Source: Carnimonas bestiolae
GTDB lineage: Bacteria > Pseudomonadota > Gammaproteobacteria > Pseudomonadales > Halomonadaceae
Reading direction: 5' to 3' (one strand)
NCBI RefSeq assembly: GCF_051251125.1
Contig: NZ_JBPCZL010000008.1
Length of the DNA stretch: 64,000 nt
Shown: piece by piece, positions 34,376-42,578 of the stretch
Layout: every line of letters begins with the position of its first letter
How positions within the stretch are numbered: position 1 is the first letter of the stretch
The notes under the pieces: model-generated
What the model was told of the DNA's origin: nothing
The model's database searches: none
The model's input: only the letters and a program-made list of their open reading frames with translations
Made by a program: the position numbers and the translations under genes

Positions 34376-35218
34376 TTAGTGGTGGTGTTCCAGCTCATCC
34401 AACGACGCATAGATATCGTTGATATCCGCAATTCGTGTGCGTCCCGCACGCATTTGACGATGCAGCACGCCATTGGCAATCACGCTGACGACGCTCATCG
34501 CGGCAGCATAGGAATCGAAGGCCGATACGCTATCGACGGCGAGCTCAACGAAGCACGATGCCTGCGCGGCATGACCACGCGCAGTGCCATCGGCAAGCAG
34601 CAGTGTCGCCGCGGGTGATTGCTCAAGCTGAGTCATCAGCCGCGAGAACCATACCGGGCGTCGCCGAATCCCCACCACGATGACAACATCGTCGGCCCCC
34701 AGGCCTGACAGCTCCTCACCAAGCGCCTGCCCCGGCTGAGGAATGACGCTCACTTGCGGGCGACACTGAATCAGTTGCTGGCGCAGGTGCAGCGCCACCG
34801 CGTAGCTGTTGCGAAACCCCAGCACCTTGATATGACGAGCGTGCTCAAGCAGTTGTACCACCTCGTCAAACTTACCGTCGGCCAGCGAGTGAAGCGAACG
34901 CGTCAGGTTTTGCTGTTCGCGTGCGAGATGCGCGACAAATCCTTGCGGTGCATCCTGATCGGCCGCCGCATTGACCAACGGCACCCCTTGGCTGCGCAGC
35001 TCGCGGGCATGCGCTTTGACTTCGCGAGCGTTGGCAAACCCCAGACGTTTGAACAGCCGCGTCACGGTGGCTTTGGACACATTAGCAAGCCGCGCCAGCT
35101 CAGTGCCGTTGTAGACCGCCAGATCATCGAAGTGATCGAGAATGATGTCGGCAACCCGCTGCTCTTGCTGGGTCAGCTCGCTGTAGCAGCGATTGATACG
35201 TTGTCCGATGTGGGGCAT
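34376..35218 (-). CDS. MurR/RpiR-family transcriptional regulator
   Basis: A 280-residue regulator with an N-terminal helix-turn-helix (LTQQEQRVADIILDHFDDLAVYNGTELARLANVSKATVTRLFKRLGF) and a C-terminal SIS domain (KVLGFRNSYAVALHLRQQL, GADDVVIVVGIRRRPVW). SIS domains usually bind phosphosugars, but this branch is common in purine/allantoin clusters, such as the regulator hpxU of Klebsiella. It lies between the amidase (17 bp downstream) and hpxK (123 bp upstream) genes, so it probably controls this cluster; a direct repeat upstream of hpxJ is a candidate target. Confidence 0.85.
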   Translation of the reverse strand: MPHIGQRINRCYSELTQQEQRVADIILDHFDDLAVYNGTELARLANVSKATVTRLFKRLGFANAREVKAHARELRSQGVPLVNAAADQDAPQGFVAHLAREQQNLTRSLHSLADGKFDEVVQLLEHARHIKVLGFRNSYAVALHLRQQLIQCRPQVSVIPQPGQALGEELSGLGADDVVIVVGIRRRPVWFSRLMTQLEQSPAATLLLADGTARGHAAQASCFVELAVDSVSAFDSYAAAMSVVSVIANGVLHRQMRAGRTRIADINDIYASLDELEHHH

Positions 35219-35341
35219 TGAAGAAATTCCTTGCTCACCGAAATGAAATCACTGACGAAGCCCTGCCGCGGCACGCCGCCAGCGACGGCATGCCCGCTAG
35301 GCAGCCAATGGTACTTCCGCATACGTACGCTGAGCGTAATA

Positions 35342-36595
35342 TCACCGAATGCCTTCCGGCTGCGCGGCGTGCTGCTCGGCCAGCACTAGCACGGTATGCT
35401 CAAGCGCATCGATAGCAGCGCTTACGTCGTCTTCGGTCACCGCCTCGGCGGGATGGTGGCTAATTCCCTTTTCGCAGCGCACGAACATCATGCCAACCTC
35501 GGTCAGCTTGCCAATCGCCATCGCATCGTGGCCGGCGCCGCTGAACAGAAAACGCGGCTGGGTGTCGCCGCCGCGCCGAATGCCTTCGGCAATCGCTTGC
35601 TGAAGCCCGGTACTGCACGCTTGAGCGGCGGCGCTGTGGGTTTCATCGATCGACAAGGTAACGCCCCGCTCCGCTGCAATGTGCTCAAGCCGCGCCACGA
35701 TTTGGCTCCACACCTCGTCGCGCTGGGCGTCGCGTTCGCTGCGAATATCGATGCTAAAGATCGCTTCTCCGGGAATCACGTTGACGGCTCCGGGACGCAC
35801 CGATAGCTGCCCGACGGTCGCCACGCACTGCCCTTGCTGCGCCAGCGCTTCTACCGCCAGCACCATTTGGCTGGCCGCGCAGAGTGCATCGTGACGCAGC
35901 TCATAAGGCGTGGTGCCCGCGTGCCCTGCTTGCCCGCTCACGCTCAGTTGGAAACGCCGCGCGCCCGCAATTGCCGTCACCACCCCCAGCGCCCGCTGTT
36001 CCGCTTCCAGCACTGGCCCTTGCTCGATATGCACTTCCAGATAGCCCAGCACGTCGCTGGCGTTACGCGCGGCGGTATGGATAGCGTCAGGGTTTAGGCC
36101 ATACGTCGAAAAGGCCTGGCGAAGACTAACGCCATCGCGATCCTCGAGCGCCCACCACTGCGGCTCCCAGTGACCAGCAAAGGCAAAGCTGCCGAACAGC
36201 GCAGTACCAAAGCGCGTCCCTTCTTCATCACCGAATCCGACCACTTCCAGGGCGAAGGGCAGCGGCTGCTGACGCTGCTTGAAACGCTCCGCCACGCACA
36301 GCGCAATCATCACGCCCAGCACACCATCGTAACGACCGGCGTTGGGCACCGTGTCCAGATGCGAGCCCAGCACCAGCGCTGGCAAGCGTGGCGTGGCACC
36401 TTCCAGACGTGCGCAGAAATTGCCTGCAGCGTCGTCCCAGTGGCTAAGCCCCGCCTGCTGCGCCCAAGCGGCGACCTGTTGATTGCACGCACGATGCTGG
36501 TCGGACAGATAGACGCGCTCGATGCCGGTGGCCGAGCTAGAAAGCGTCGCCAACTGATCACACCGCTGCAGTACGGTTGCCGCATCCTGACTCAT
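35342..36595 (-). CDS. hpxK: Allantoate amidohydrolase HpxK (M20 family)
   Basis: A 417-residue zinc amidohydrolase of the hydantoinase/carbamoylase branch of family M20. Metal-binding blocks are present: LGSHLDTVPNAGRYDGVLGV, FGDEEGTRFG and the C-terminal GAGHDAM and GISHHPAE. It hydrolyses allantoate to ureidoglycine, CO2 and ammonia. Its ATG overlaps the stop of hpxJ by ATGA, so the two proteins are translationally coupled. Co-occurrence with HpxJ, which uses ureidoglycine, rules for allantoate rather than a carbamoyl amino acid. Confidence 0.88.
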   Translation of the reverse strand: MSQDAATVLQRCDQLATLSSSATGIERVYLSDQHRACNQQVAAWAQQAGLSHWDDAAGNFCARLEGATPRLPALVLGSHLDTVPNAGRYDGVLGVMIALCVAERFKQRQQPLPFALEVVGFGDEEGTRFGTALFGSFAFAGHWEPQWWALEDRDGVSLRQAFSTYGLNPDAIHTAARNASDVLGYLEVHIEQGPVLEAEQRALGVVTAIAGARRFQLSVSGQAGHAGTTPYELRHDALCAASQMVLAVEALAQQGQCVATVGQLSVRPGAVNVIPGEAIFSIDIRSERDAQRDEVWSQIVARLEHIAAERGVTLSIDETHSAAAQACSTGLQQAIAEGIRRGGDTQPRFLFSGAGHDAMAIGKLTEVGMMFVRCEKGISHHPAEAVTEDDVSAAIDALEHTVLVLAEQHAAQPEGIR

Positions 36596-37818
36596 TGCCC
36601 CGCCTCCAAAAACTCCAGCGCGGCACCGCTACCGCTGCCGCCGGTCACTTTCACTCCAGCGCGGCGCAGCACCTGTTCCAGTGCGGCCAGCGTGGTGAGT
36701 ACCGTATCGCGGCGCGCGTTGTAGCCCATGGTGCCAATCCGCCAAATCTTGCCGTGCAGTGGCCCGAAAGACGTACCGATCTCGATCGCGTAGTCGTTAA
36801 GCAGCGCGGCTCTGACACCCTCGCCGTCAACGCCTTCGGGAATATAAACACCGATCACATTATTCATGCGGTGAGCGCTGTCGCCGAACACCTTCAGCCC
36901 CAACCCTTGCACGCCAGCCAGCATGGCACCGCCGAATCGCTGGTGACGCGCCACTGCATTGTCCATCCCTTCGCTCGCCAGAATACGCGCGCACTCGTGC
37001 GCGGCGTAGAGCATGCTGGTCGCTTCGGTGTGGTGATTGAGACGCTTGTCACTCCAGTAGTCCAGCACCATCGCCAGATCAAAGTAATTGGAGCGAATGC
37101 GCTCTGCGGCGCTTAGCTCATCACCGCTACCGGCAAGTCCTGCTTCCACGCTAGAGCGACGGCGGACGGCCTCAACCGCGCGCGGTGAAAGGGAAATCGG
37201 CGAGCTACCGGCGGGGCCTGCCAGACACTTCTGCAAGCCAGCGGTTGCAACATCTACCTGCCACTTGTCCATGGCGAAGGTGTTGCCTGCCAACGATGCC
37301 GTCACGTCGGTATAGAACAGCACGCCATAGCGCTGACAGATGTCGCCGATATCTTCGAGCGGCTGACACATCGTAGTCGAAGTATCACCATGCACCATCG
37401 CCAGCAGTGAAGGCTGGCTCTCCTTAATGGCCGCCTCGATCTCTTCCGCAGTGAAGACGCTGCCCCACTCGATCTCGCGCGTAATCACCGTGGCCTGACA
37501 GCGCTCGGCAATCTCTTTCAGCAAGTGGCCAAAGCGTCCAAAAATCGGCACCAGCACCTTGTCGCCAGGGCGGATCAGCGACACCAATGCCGCCTCGATA
37601 CCGGCTCTGGAGGTGCCGTCAATCAGCAGTGTGGCGTCATTGCGGGTAGCGAAGACATCGCGGTACAGCGCCATGGTGTCGTTCATGTAGCCGGTCATGA
37701 CGGGGTCGTATTGACCGATCAGCGGTGCGGACATGGCGCGCAGTACGCGGGGGTCAGCATTGATGGGACCGGGCCCCATCAGCAGGCGGTGCGGCGGGTT
37801 AACGGCGGTGGAAGTCAC
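36592..37818 (-). CDS. hpxJ: (S)-ureidoglycine-glyoxylate aminotransferase HpxJ/PucG
   Basis: A 408-residue PLP enzyme of the class V aminotransferase family related to alanine-glyoxylate aminotransferases. The N-terminus LLMGPGPINADPRVLRAMSAPLIGQYDP, VHGDTSTTMCQPLEDIG, and VDVATAGLQKCLAGPAGSSPI with the PLP lysine are typical of the HpxJ/PucG branch. It transfers the amino group of ureidoglycine to glyoxylate, giving glycine and an oxo-ureide. The likely start is GTG 37818 with GGAG ten bases upstream. First gene of the hpxJ-hpxK unit, with a direct repeat in its promoter region. Confidence 0.9.
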   Translation of the reverse strand: MTSTAVNPPHRLLMGPGPINADPRVLRAMSAPLIGQYDPVMTGYMNDTMALYRDVFATRNDATLLIDGTSRAGIEAALVSLIRPGDKVLVPIFGRFGHLLKEIAERCQATVITREIEWGSVFTAEEIEAAIKESQPSLLAMVHGDTSTTMCQPLEDIGDICQRYGVLFYTDVTASLAGNTFAMDKWQVDVATAGLQKCLAGPAGSSPISLSPRAVEAVRRRSSVEAGLAGSGDELSAAERIRSNYFDLAMVLDYWSDKRLNHHTEATSMLYAAHECARILASEGMDNAVARHQRFGGAMLAGVQGLGLKVFGDSAHRMNNVIGVYIPEGVDGEGVRAALLNDYAIEIGTSFGPLHGKIWRIGTMGYNARRDTVLTTLAALEQVLRRAGVKVTGGSGSGAALEFLEAGQ

Positions 37819-38119
37819 TGGACGTTGGCTCCAAAGCTGGGCGAGTGGCGGACATTGTTATGATTGGTTTTGTTTCAATGTATACACCCAAGAAACATTT
37901 GTTTCAAACCACCCGTTCTTACGATGTCGTTTAGCCTGTCCCAGCGGCACCATTCGCCGACGCTGAGTGATCAGGCAGGGACAGCGGTGGCAGCAATACA
38001 AACCGCGCGAAGCCCTTCGTTAATGTCAGCATTGCCATCTTGCGACGGCTTACGCCTTGAATTTATTTCTGCCCAACCAGAAATACATCTGATAAGGCAT
38101 TGAATGAAAGGAACATAAT
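37819..38119. other. Divergent spacer between hpxJ and the oxidoreductase gene
   Basis: About 300 bp carrying the promoters of both genes and the TTGTTTCAA direct repeat. No gene is supported. Confidence 0.5.
37870..37907. promoter_or_regulatory. Direct repeat TTGTTTCAA upstream of hpxJ
   Basis: TTGTTTCAA occurs at 37870-37878 and 37899-37907 with an inverted GAAAC between, 52-89 bp before the hpxJ start. The arrangement fits binding of a dimeric regulator such as the RpiR protein encoded nearby; this is inference. Confidence 0.4.
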
Positions 38120-39103
38120 ATGGCTACCCAATACAGCACCCAGGCGTGGCACTGGCAGCATGGCTCTACGCCTGCGAACCTAACGCTGCAACAGCTCGAG
38201 ATACCGGCGCTGGAGGCCGATCAGGTGCTGGTGGAAAACGCCTACATCGGGCTGAATCCGGTGGATTGGAAAGTGCTGGAAACGCCCGAAGCACTAGGTG
38301 CTACCACAGACATGGTGCCGGGGCTGGATGGCGCAGGCACGATTGTGGCGGTAGGTGACCACGTGGACAGCAGTTTGGTTGGTCGTCGCGTGGCCTACCA
38401 CACCAGCCTTGGCAGCAAGATCGGCAGTTTCTCCCAGCTAACTCCCGTGGATGCTCGCGCCACCATTGCCGTGCCCGATGAGCTTGGACTGGATGTCGCG
38501 GCAGGTTTGCCCTGCACGGCGCTCACCGCGTGGAACGCGCTGGATAAGCTGCCCAAGCGCAAAGGTGCCAAACTACTAATTGCTGGTGCCGGCGGTGGGG
38601 TTGGTCGCTATCTGGTACAGATAGCCGCTGCCAACGGTTATAACGTCACCACCCTGAGCCATCCGCGCCATTGGCAGCGACTCAAGCAGCACGGGGCTTC
38701 CACTACCCTGGAATCACTGCGTGAAGGCGAACAGTGGCAAGGAGATCGCGACTACTACGCCGCCGTCGATGCAGTTTCTCCAGAAAACGCCCGTGCGCTC
38801 ACTGATGCGCTCGGTGCCAATGGGCATATTGTGACCATTCTCGGACGCCTGCCCGACTGGCCCAGCGCCCCCTTCGGGCGCTGCATTTCCATGCACGAAG
38901 TCGCACTGGGCGCGCTGCATGTTCATGGCAGCGACGCTGACTGGCAGCGCCTAAGCGCGGCCGGCCAGCAGCTGCTCAACGACATCAGCGCGCAGCGCAT
39001 CGAGCCAGAGCCGCTGGTAATCGATGAGTTCGCCAACCTGCCGGTTCATCTTGAGGCGCTGAAAAACCGCGACTTCAGCGGCAAGGCACTGATTAAGGTG
39101 TAG
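38120..39103 (+). CDS. Zinc-free quinone oxidoreductase / MDR-family alcohol dehydrogenase
   Basis: A 327-residue medium-chain reductase. The N-terminal GroES-like domain (YIGLNPVDWKVLE, VPGLDGAGTIVAVGD) lacks the cysteine cluster of structural zinc and the catalytic zinc ligands, and the Rossmann motif LLIAGAGGGVGRYLVQIA binds NADPH. This places it with QOR-like or 2-alkenal reductases. AAGGA precedes the ATG by six bases. It is a single gene with its own terminator; substrate unknown. Confidence 0.82.
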   Translation: MATQYSTQAWHWQHGSTPANLTLQQLEIPALEADQVLVENAYIGLNPVDWKVLETPEALGATTDMVPGLDGAGTIVAVGDHVDSSLVGRRVAYHTSLGSKIGSFSQLTPVDARATIAVPDELGLDVAAGLPCTALTAWNALDKLPKRKGAKLLIAGAGGGVGRYLVQIAAANGYNVTTLSHPRHWQRLKQHGASTTLESLREGEQWQGDRDYYAAVDAVSPENARALTDALGANGHIVTILGRLPDWPSAPFGRCISMHEVALGALHVHGSDADWQRLSAAGQQLLNDISAQRIEPEPLVIDEFANLPVHLEALKNRDFSGKALIKV

Positions 39104-39165
39104 TCCGAGTTCTGGACGCAAACTGCGCTGGCACATTAACGGATTAACAGCGCTAAGTGTTCTCT

Positions 39166-39208
39166 ATCACCGCCATGACGCATTACGCCGCCATGGCGGT
39201 GATTTTTT
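39166..39208 (+). terminator. Terminator after the oxidoreductase gene
   Basis: ATCACCGCCATG and CATGGCGGTGAT form a 12-bp perfect stem followed by TTTTTTA. Confidence 0.9.
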
Positions 39209-39246
39209 ATGGGCGTAGCGCCCGAGCCCAGTCTCATTCTGACGAC

Positions 39247-40509
39247 TCACACGCGCTCCGCTCCCGAGCGGTTTGGCAGCGCGCGTCTTTCGCCGGACCG
39301 AACAATGGACAGGTGCAGCCACAGCAGCGCTAGCAGAGTAACCACGAATACCAGCACGAAGCAGCTCTGCCAGATCCCCATCAGCGAATTGAGCAAGCCG
39401 AACACAATGGGCAGGAAGAAACCGCCCAGACCGCCTACCATACCGACAATGCCGCCTACGGTGCCGACGCTTTCCGGGTAGTGTGCAGGGATATATTTGA
39501 AGACAGCGGCCATTCCCATCGACATGAAACAAGCCAGCACAAACAGCAGCACCAGCATCGGTATCAGCCCCATCGTCAGAGAGAAATCAATCGGGCCATC
39601 GACGCCCTGGATGCGGTAGCTGATCGGTGGGTAGCTCAACAGGAAGGCGCATACCAAACTGACGGACAGCGTCAGGTACATCATCACGCGTGCGCCATAA
39701 CGGTCGGAAAACCAGCCACCGATACCACGCCCTAAAGAGCCTGGAAGGGTGAATAACAGGGTAAGCAGTGAGGCGTTGGTCAATGACAGGCCGTAAATAT
39801 TCATCAGCACCTGCGGCAGCCACAGCGTGAGCGCGACAAAAGCCCCAAAGTTAACGAAGTAGAAAAACGAGAAGCGCCAGACGCGCAGGTCACGCAAAGG
39901 CGCCAAGCGTTCTGCGATAGTGGCCGAGACACCTTGTTTACTGGGTGGATCGCGATCGATAGCGATAAATAGAATGCCCATCATGAGCAGACCTAACGCA
40001 TAGATTTCTATCGTACCGCGCCATCCAATCGCGTCTTGCAGCAGCGGACCCGCCAAATTATTCACTGCTGTACCGATCATCCCCATACCAAAGATGCCCA
40101 GCGCGGTGCCCTGCTCCTTCTTGTCGAACCATGCCGACACGTGAGCAACGCCAACGGCGAAAGAACCTCCGGCCAGGCCCAGTCCCAAGGCGATTAGCAG
40201 TAGCACGATATAGCTGGTGGTAAACAGCAGCAGATACACGAATACCGCACTGACCATTAGCGTAATGCTCATTATCAAGCGACCGCCAAAGCGCTCGGTC
40301 AGCATGCCGAGAAACGGACGGCTTACCGAGCCTGCCAGCACCGGTATAGCAATGAGAAAAGAGAGCTGAGAGGGGGTAAGTCCTAATTCCAGCTTCAGAC
40401 TAACTCCCACGATCGATAGCAGCGTCCAAGCCGCAAAACATAGCGCAAAGGCCAGTGTAGAGAGCCATAGCGCTATAAAAGCCCGCGGGGGGTGATTGCC
40501 TTTGGCCAT
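39247..40509 (-). CDS. NarK/NasA-type nitrate/nitrite MFS transporter
   Basis: A 420-residue inner-membrane transporter of the nitrate/nitrite porter family. Both glycine-rich nitrate-signature regions are visible: ALGLGLAGGSFAVGVAHVSAWF in helix 5 and VGTVGGIVGMVGGLGGFFLP in helix 11. A GAGGA box precedes the ATG. It lies 730 bp from hmp and no nitrate or nitrite reductase gene is in the window. Import of nitrate, or nitrite export, cannot be told from sequence. Grouping with the nitric-oxide detoxification gene hmp and norR is consistent with nitrite/NO chemistry. Confidence 0.85.
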   Translation of the reverse strand: MAKGNHPPRAFIALWLSTLAFALCFAAWTLLSIVGVSLKLELGLTPSQLSFLIAIPVLAGSVSRPFLGMLTERFGGRLIMSITLMVSAVFVYLLLFTTSYIVLLLIALGLGLAGGSFAVGVAHVSAWFDKKEQGTALGIFGMGMIGTAVNNLAGPLLQDAIGWRGTIEIYALGLLMMGILFIAIDRDPPSKQGVSATIAERLAPLRDLRVWRFSFFYFVNFGAFVALTLWLPQVLMNIYGLSLTNASLLTLLFTLPGSLGRGIGGWFSDRYGARVMMYLTLSVSLVCAFLLSYPPISYRIQGVDGPIDFSLTMGLIPMLVLLFVLACFMSMGMAAVFKYIPAHYPESVGTVGGIVGMVGGLGGFFLPIVFGLLNSLMGIWQSCFVLVFVVTLLALLWLHLSIVRSGERRALPNRSGAERV

Positions 40510-41239
40510 ATCTTCCTCTTTTGTTATTGGATTTCACGATCAATGACATGCTGGCGTTGGTAACGCGATTATTTACCTACTAAATGTAGGGGTATTGGGC
40601 ATCAGTTCGGCACAACGACGCTAACCTCGAGCATTCCGATTTGAAATCAGCGCGTTATAGACGGATGTTGGTTGCGTCGGGGCAATGTCGAAGCGAAGCT
40701 CGCCTTCGAACAGCGATAGTCAGCTCGCTCAGGTTAGCGTCAGGGCAACACCTCACCTATCAGCGCTAAACCAGGCGCCTCAGCAAAACAACGTAACCGC
40801 GATATTTTGACGCTTGCCGAACAGGGGCTGTGGGACCACGTTATTAGAGTTGTTAGTCCGCACCCATTGTTGATGACCAGCCAAGGGCGAGTGATCCAAA
40901 CGATCGACGCCGCCCTAGCCAAGAGACGACCATGCCGATAGCCGTTAAGAAGCATCGACATATCCCGAACTCTTAATTACATCTGAATATATCAAATTTC
41001 ATGCTGCCGAACCGCCTGTTCGGCGGCATCTGCAGCAAAGATGAACGTATTTGCTAGATTCGCTTTTTTAATTCAACGGCTTATAGCTAATTCTCTCACA
41101 AATCACGCTGCTCTTTACCGCCATATCACCATTGAAACTCTCCTAAGCTCCTCTCTTTTATTTCATCTCTTCAGATAAATTCAAGCATCAACCCTTCATC
41201 CGTTAGGCCATTCCCTTGCTGCGAGCCCGAAGTGGCCCT
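40510..41239. other. Intergenic region between narK-like and hmp genes
   Basis: The left end is the narK-like promoter region, with an imperfect inverted repeat near 40574-40594 that includes TACCCCT, a match to the NarL heptamer pattern on the minus strand; this is weak evidence. A degraded frame lies at 40738-40941. From 40960 to 41239 I see nothing. Confidence 0.4.
40738..40941 (+). pseudogene. Possible coding remnant
   Basis: An open stretch of 67 codons without a plausible start reads like protein (for example NRDILTLAEQGLWDHVIRVV and TSQGRVIQTIDAALAKR) and has the codon style of the neighbours. No start codon or upstream part is intact. I do not recognise the parent family, so it may be the tail of a decayed gene or chance. 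Confidence 0.25.
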
Positions 41240-42430
41240 CTAAACTAGCGCTTCTTCGGGCCCGAAGAATTCGTACTGCGTCTGTTCTTCAGGCACCCCA
41301 AGCGCTTTCAGTGCGTTTTTGATAAACGCCATAAAGGGCGCTGGGCCAAGGAAATAGACATCGACATCGCGGTCGGCGGGAAGCCATGCGCTTAGCTGCT
41401 CCTCAGTGGGGCGGCCGATTGCATCGGGCTGCGGTAGCTCGCTGGGCTGGCTGTGTTCGTAAACCACGTGCAACTGGAAGTTGGCGTAGCGATCACGCCA
41501 CTCCTCAAGCGTACGACGGAAGGCATCAGCGCTGGCGTTACGGGCGTAGTGGATGAACACGATATCGCGCTGACCGCGCTGTAGTTCGGCTTCTGCCATG
41601 CTCAGAGTAGGCGTGATGCCAACGCCGCCACTGATGAATACCAAGGGGCGCTGAGCGTCATTGAGTACGAACTCGCCTGCCGGCGGGAACAGATCAAGCG
41701 TGTCGCCTTCACCGATGTGATCGTGAAGGAAATTGGACACCGCGCCCTGCCCTTCTCGCTTGATGCTCACGCGCAGGCTAGTGCCGTTGGGCGCCGATGA
41801 AATCGAATAGTTACGGCGGGACTCTTTGCCATCGATCACTACTCGCAGGCCGATAAACTGCCCTGGCTGGAAATCGATGATCGGCTTACCGTCCACCGGC
41901 TCGAGATAGAACGAAGTAATTTCGCCGCTTTCAGGCACCTTGCGCACTACGCGGAAGGCGCGATCACCCCGCCAGCCACCGGGCGCAGCCGCAAGCGCGT
42001 CGTACTGCTGCGCTTCGAGCCCGATAAGGATATCCGCCAACTGCTGATAGGCGGCTCCCCACGCCTCGATAACCTCATCGGTAGCTATCTCTTCTCCCAG
42101 CACGTCACGAATTGCCTGCAGCAAGCAGTTGCCAACAATAGGATAATGTTCTGGAAGCACCTGTAGCGCCACGTGCTTGCTTACGATGGTGCTCACCAAA
42201 TGGGCGTCCAGTTGCTCAAGATGATCGATATTTTTAGCGTACTGCAGCACTGCATTAGCCAAAGCGCGCGGCTGACGACCAGTGGCCTGGTTGGTTTGAT
42301 TGAACAGAGGACGTACCTCGGGGTACCCCTCGAGCATGATGTGGTAAAAATGAGTGGCAAGCGTTTCGCCGCCGCTTTCGAGCAGCGGCACGGTGGACGT
42401 GATGATATTGCGCTGTTGCTGAGTCAACAT
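41240..42430 (-). CDS. hmp: Flavohemoprotein Hmp, nitric oxide dioxygenase
   Basis: A 396-residue enzyme, the same length as E. coli Hmp, that turns NO and O2 into nitrate with NAD(P)H. The globin domain has Tyr29, Gln53 and proximal His86 in the expected places; the FAD domain has RRNYSIS and the NAD domain GGVGITPTLS. GGAGA precedes the ATG. Upstream on the minus strand is a strong match to a sigma-54 promoter (42466-42482) and beyond it three NorR-type sites, so it is probably induced by NO through the divergent norR. In enterics hmp is mainly under NsrR, so this is the FhpR/NorR type of control known from Pseudomonas. Confidence 0.96.
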   Translation of the reverse strand: MLTQQQRNIITSTVPLLESGGETLATHFYHIMLEGYPEVRPLFNQTNQATGRQPRALANAVLQYAKNIDHLEQLDAHLVSTIVSKHVALQVLPEHYPIVGNCLLQAIRDVLGEEIATDEVIEAWGAAYQQLADILIGLEAQQYDALAAAPGGWRGDRAFRVVRKVPESGEITSFYLEPVDGKPIIDFQPGQFIGLRVVIDGKESRRNYSISSAPNGTSLRVSIKREGQGAVSNFLHDHIGEGDTLDLFPPAGEFVLNDAQRPLVFISGGVGITPTLSMAEAELQRGQRDIVFIHYARNASADAFRRTLEEWRDRYANFQLHVVYEHSQPSELPQPDAIGRPTEEQLSAWLPADRDVDVYFLGPAPFMAFIKNALKALGVPEEQTQYEFFGPEEALV

Positions 42431-42465
42431 GTTGGGTCTCCAATGAATAGAATCACGTTAGACAG

Positions 42466-42482
42466 AGCATGTTGCGTGCCAA
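42466..42482 (-). promoter_or_regulatory. Sigma-54 promoter of hmp
   Basis: On the minus strand TTGGCACGCAACATGCT matches the -24/-12 consensus (TTGGCACG-N4-TTGCT) except one base, with GG and GC separated by exactly ten bases. It lies 36 bp before the hmp start codon. Confidence 0.82.
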
Positions 42483-42524
42483 CTTTAAAAACTATATAAA
42501 TCAATGAATTAAAAATACTACCGT

Positions 42525-42578
42525 GTCAAAACGACATGTCAAAAAGACTCTTTTCGATATGGCTTCAGTCAATAGGAC
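42525..42578. promoter_or_regulatory. Three NorR-type binding sites
   Basis: GTCAAAACGAC (42525-42535), GTCAAAAAGAC (42538-42548) and GTCAATAGGAC (42568-42578) each fit GT-N7-AC, the core recognised by NorR, and share the pattern GTCAAnAnGAC or close to it. They lie upstream of the sigma-54 promoter of hmp and overlap the start of norR, which would also allow autoregulation. Confidence 0.7.
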
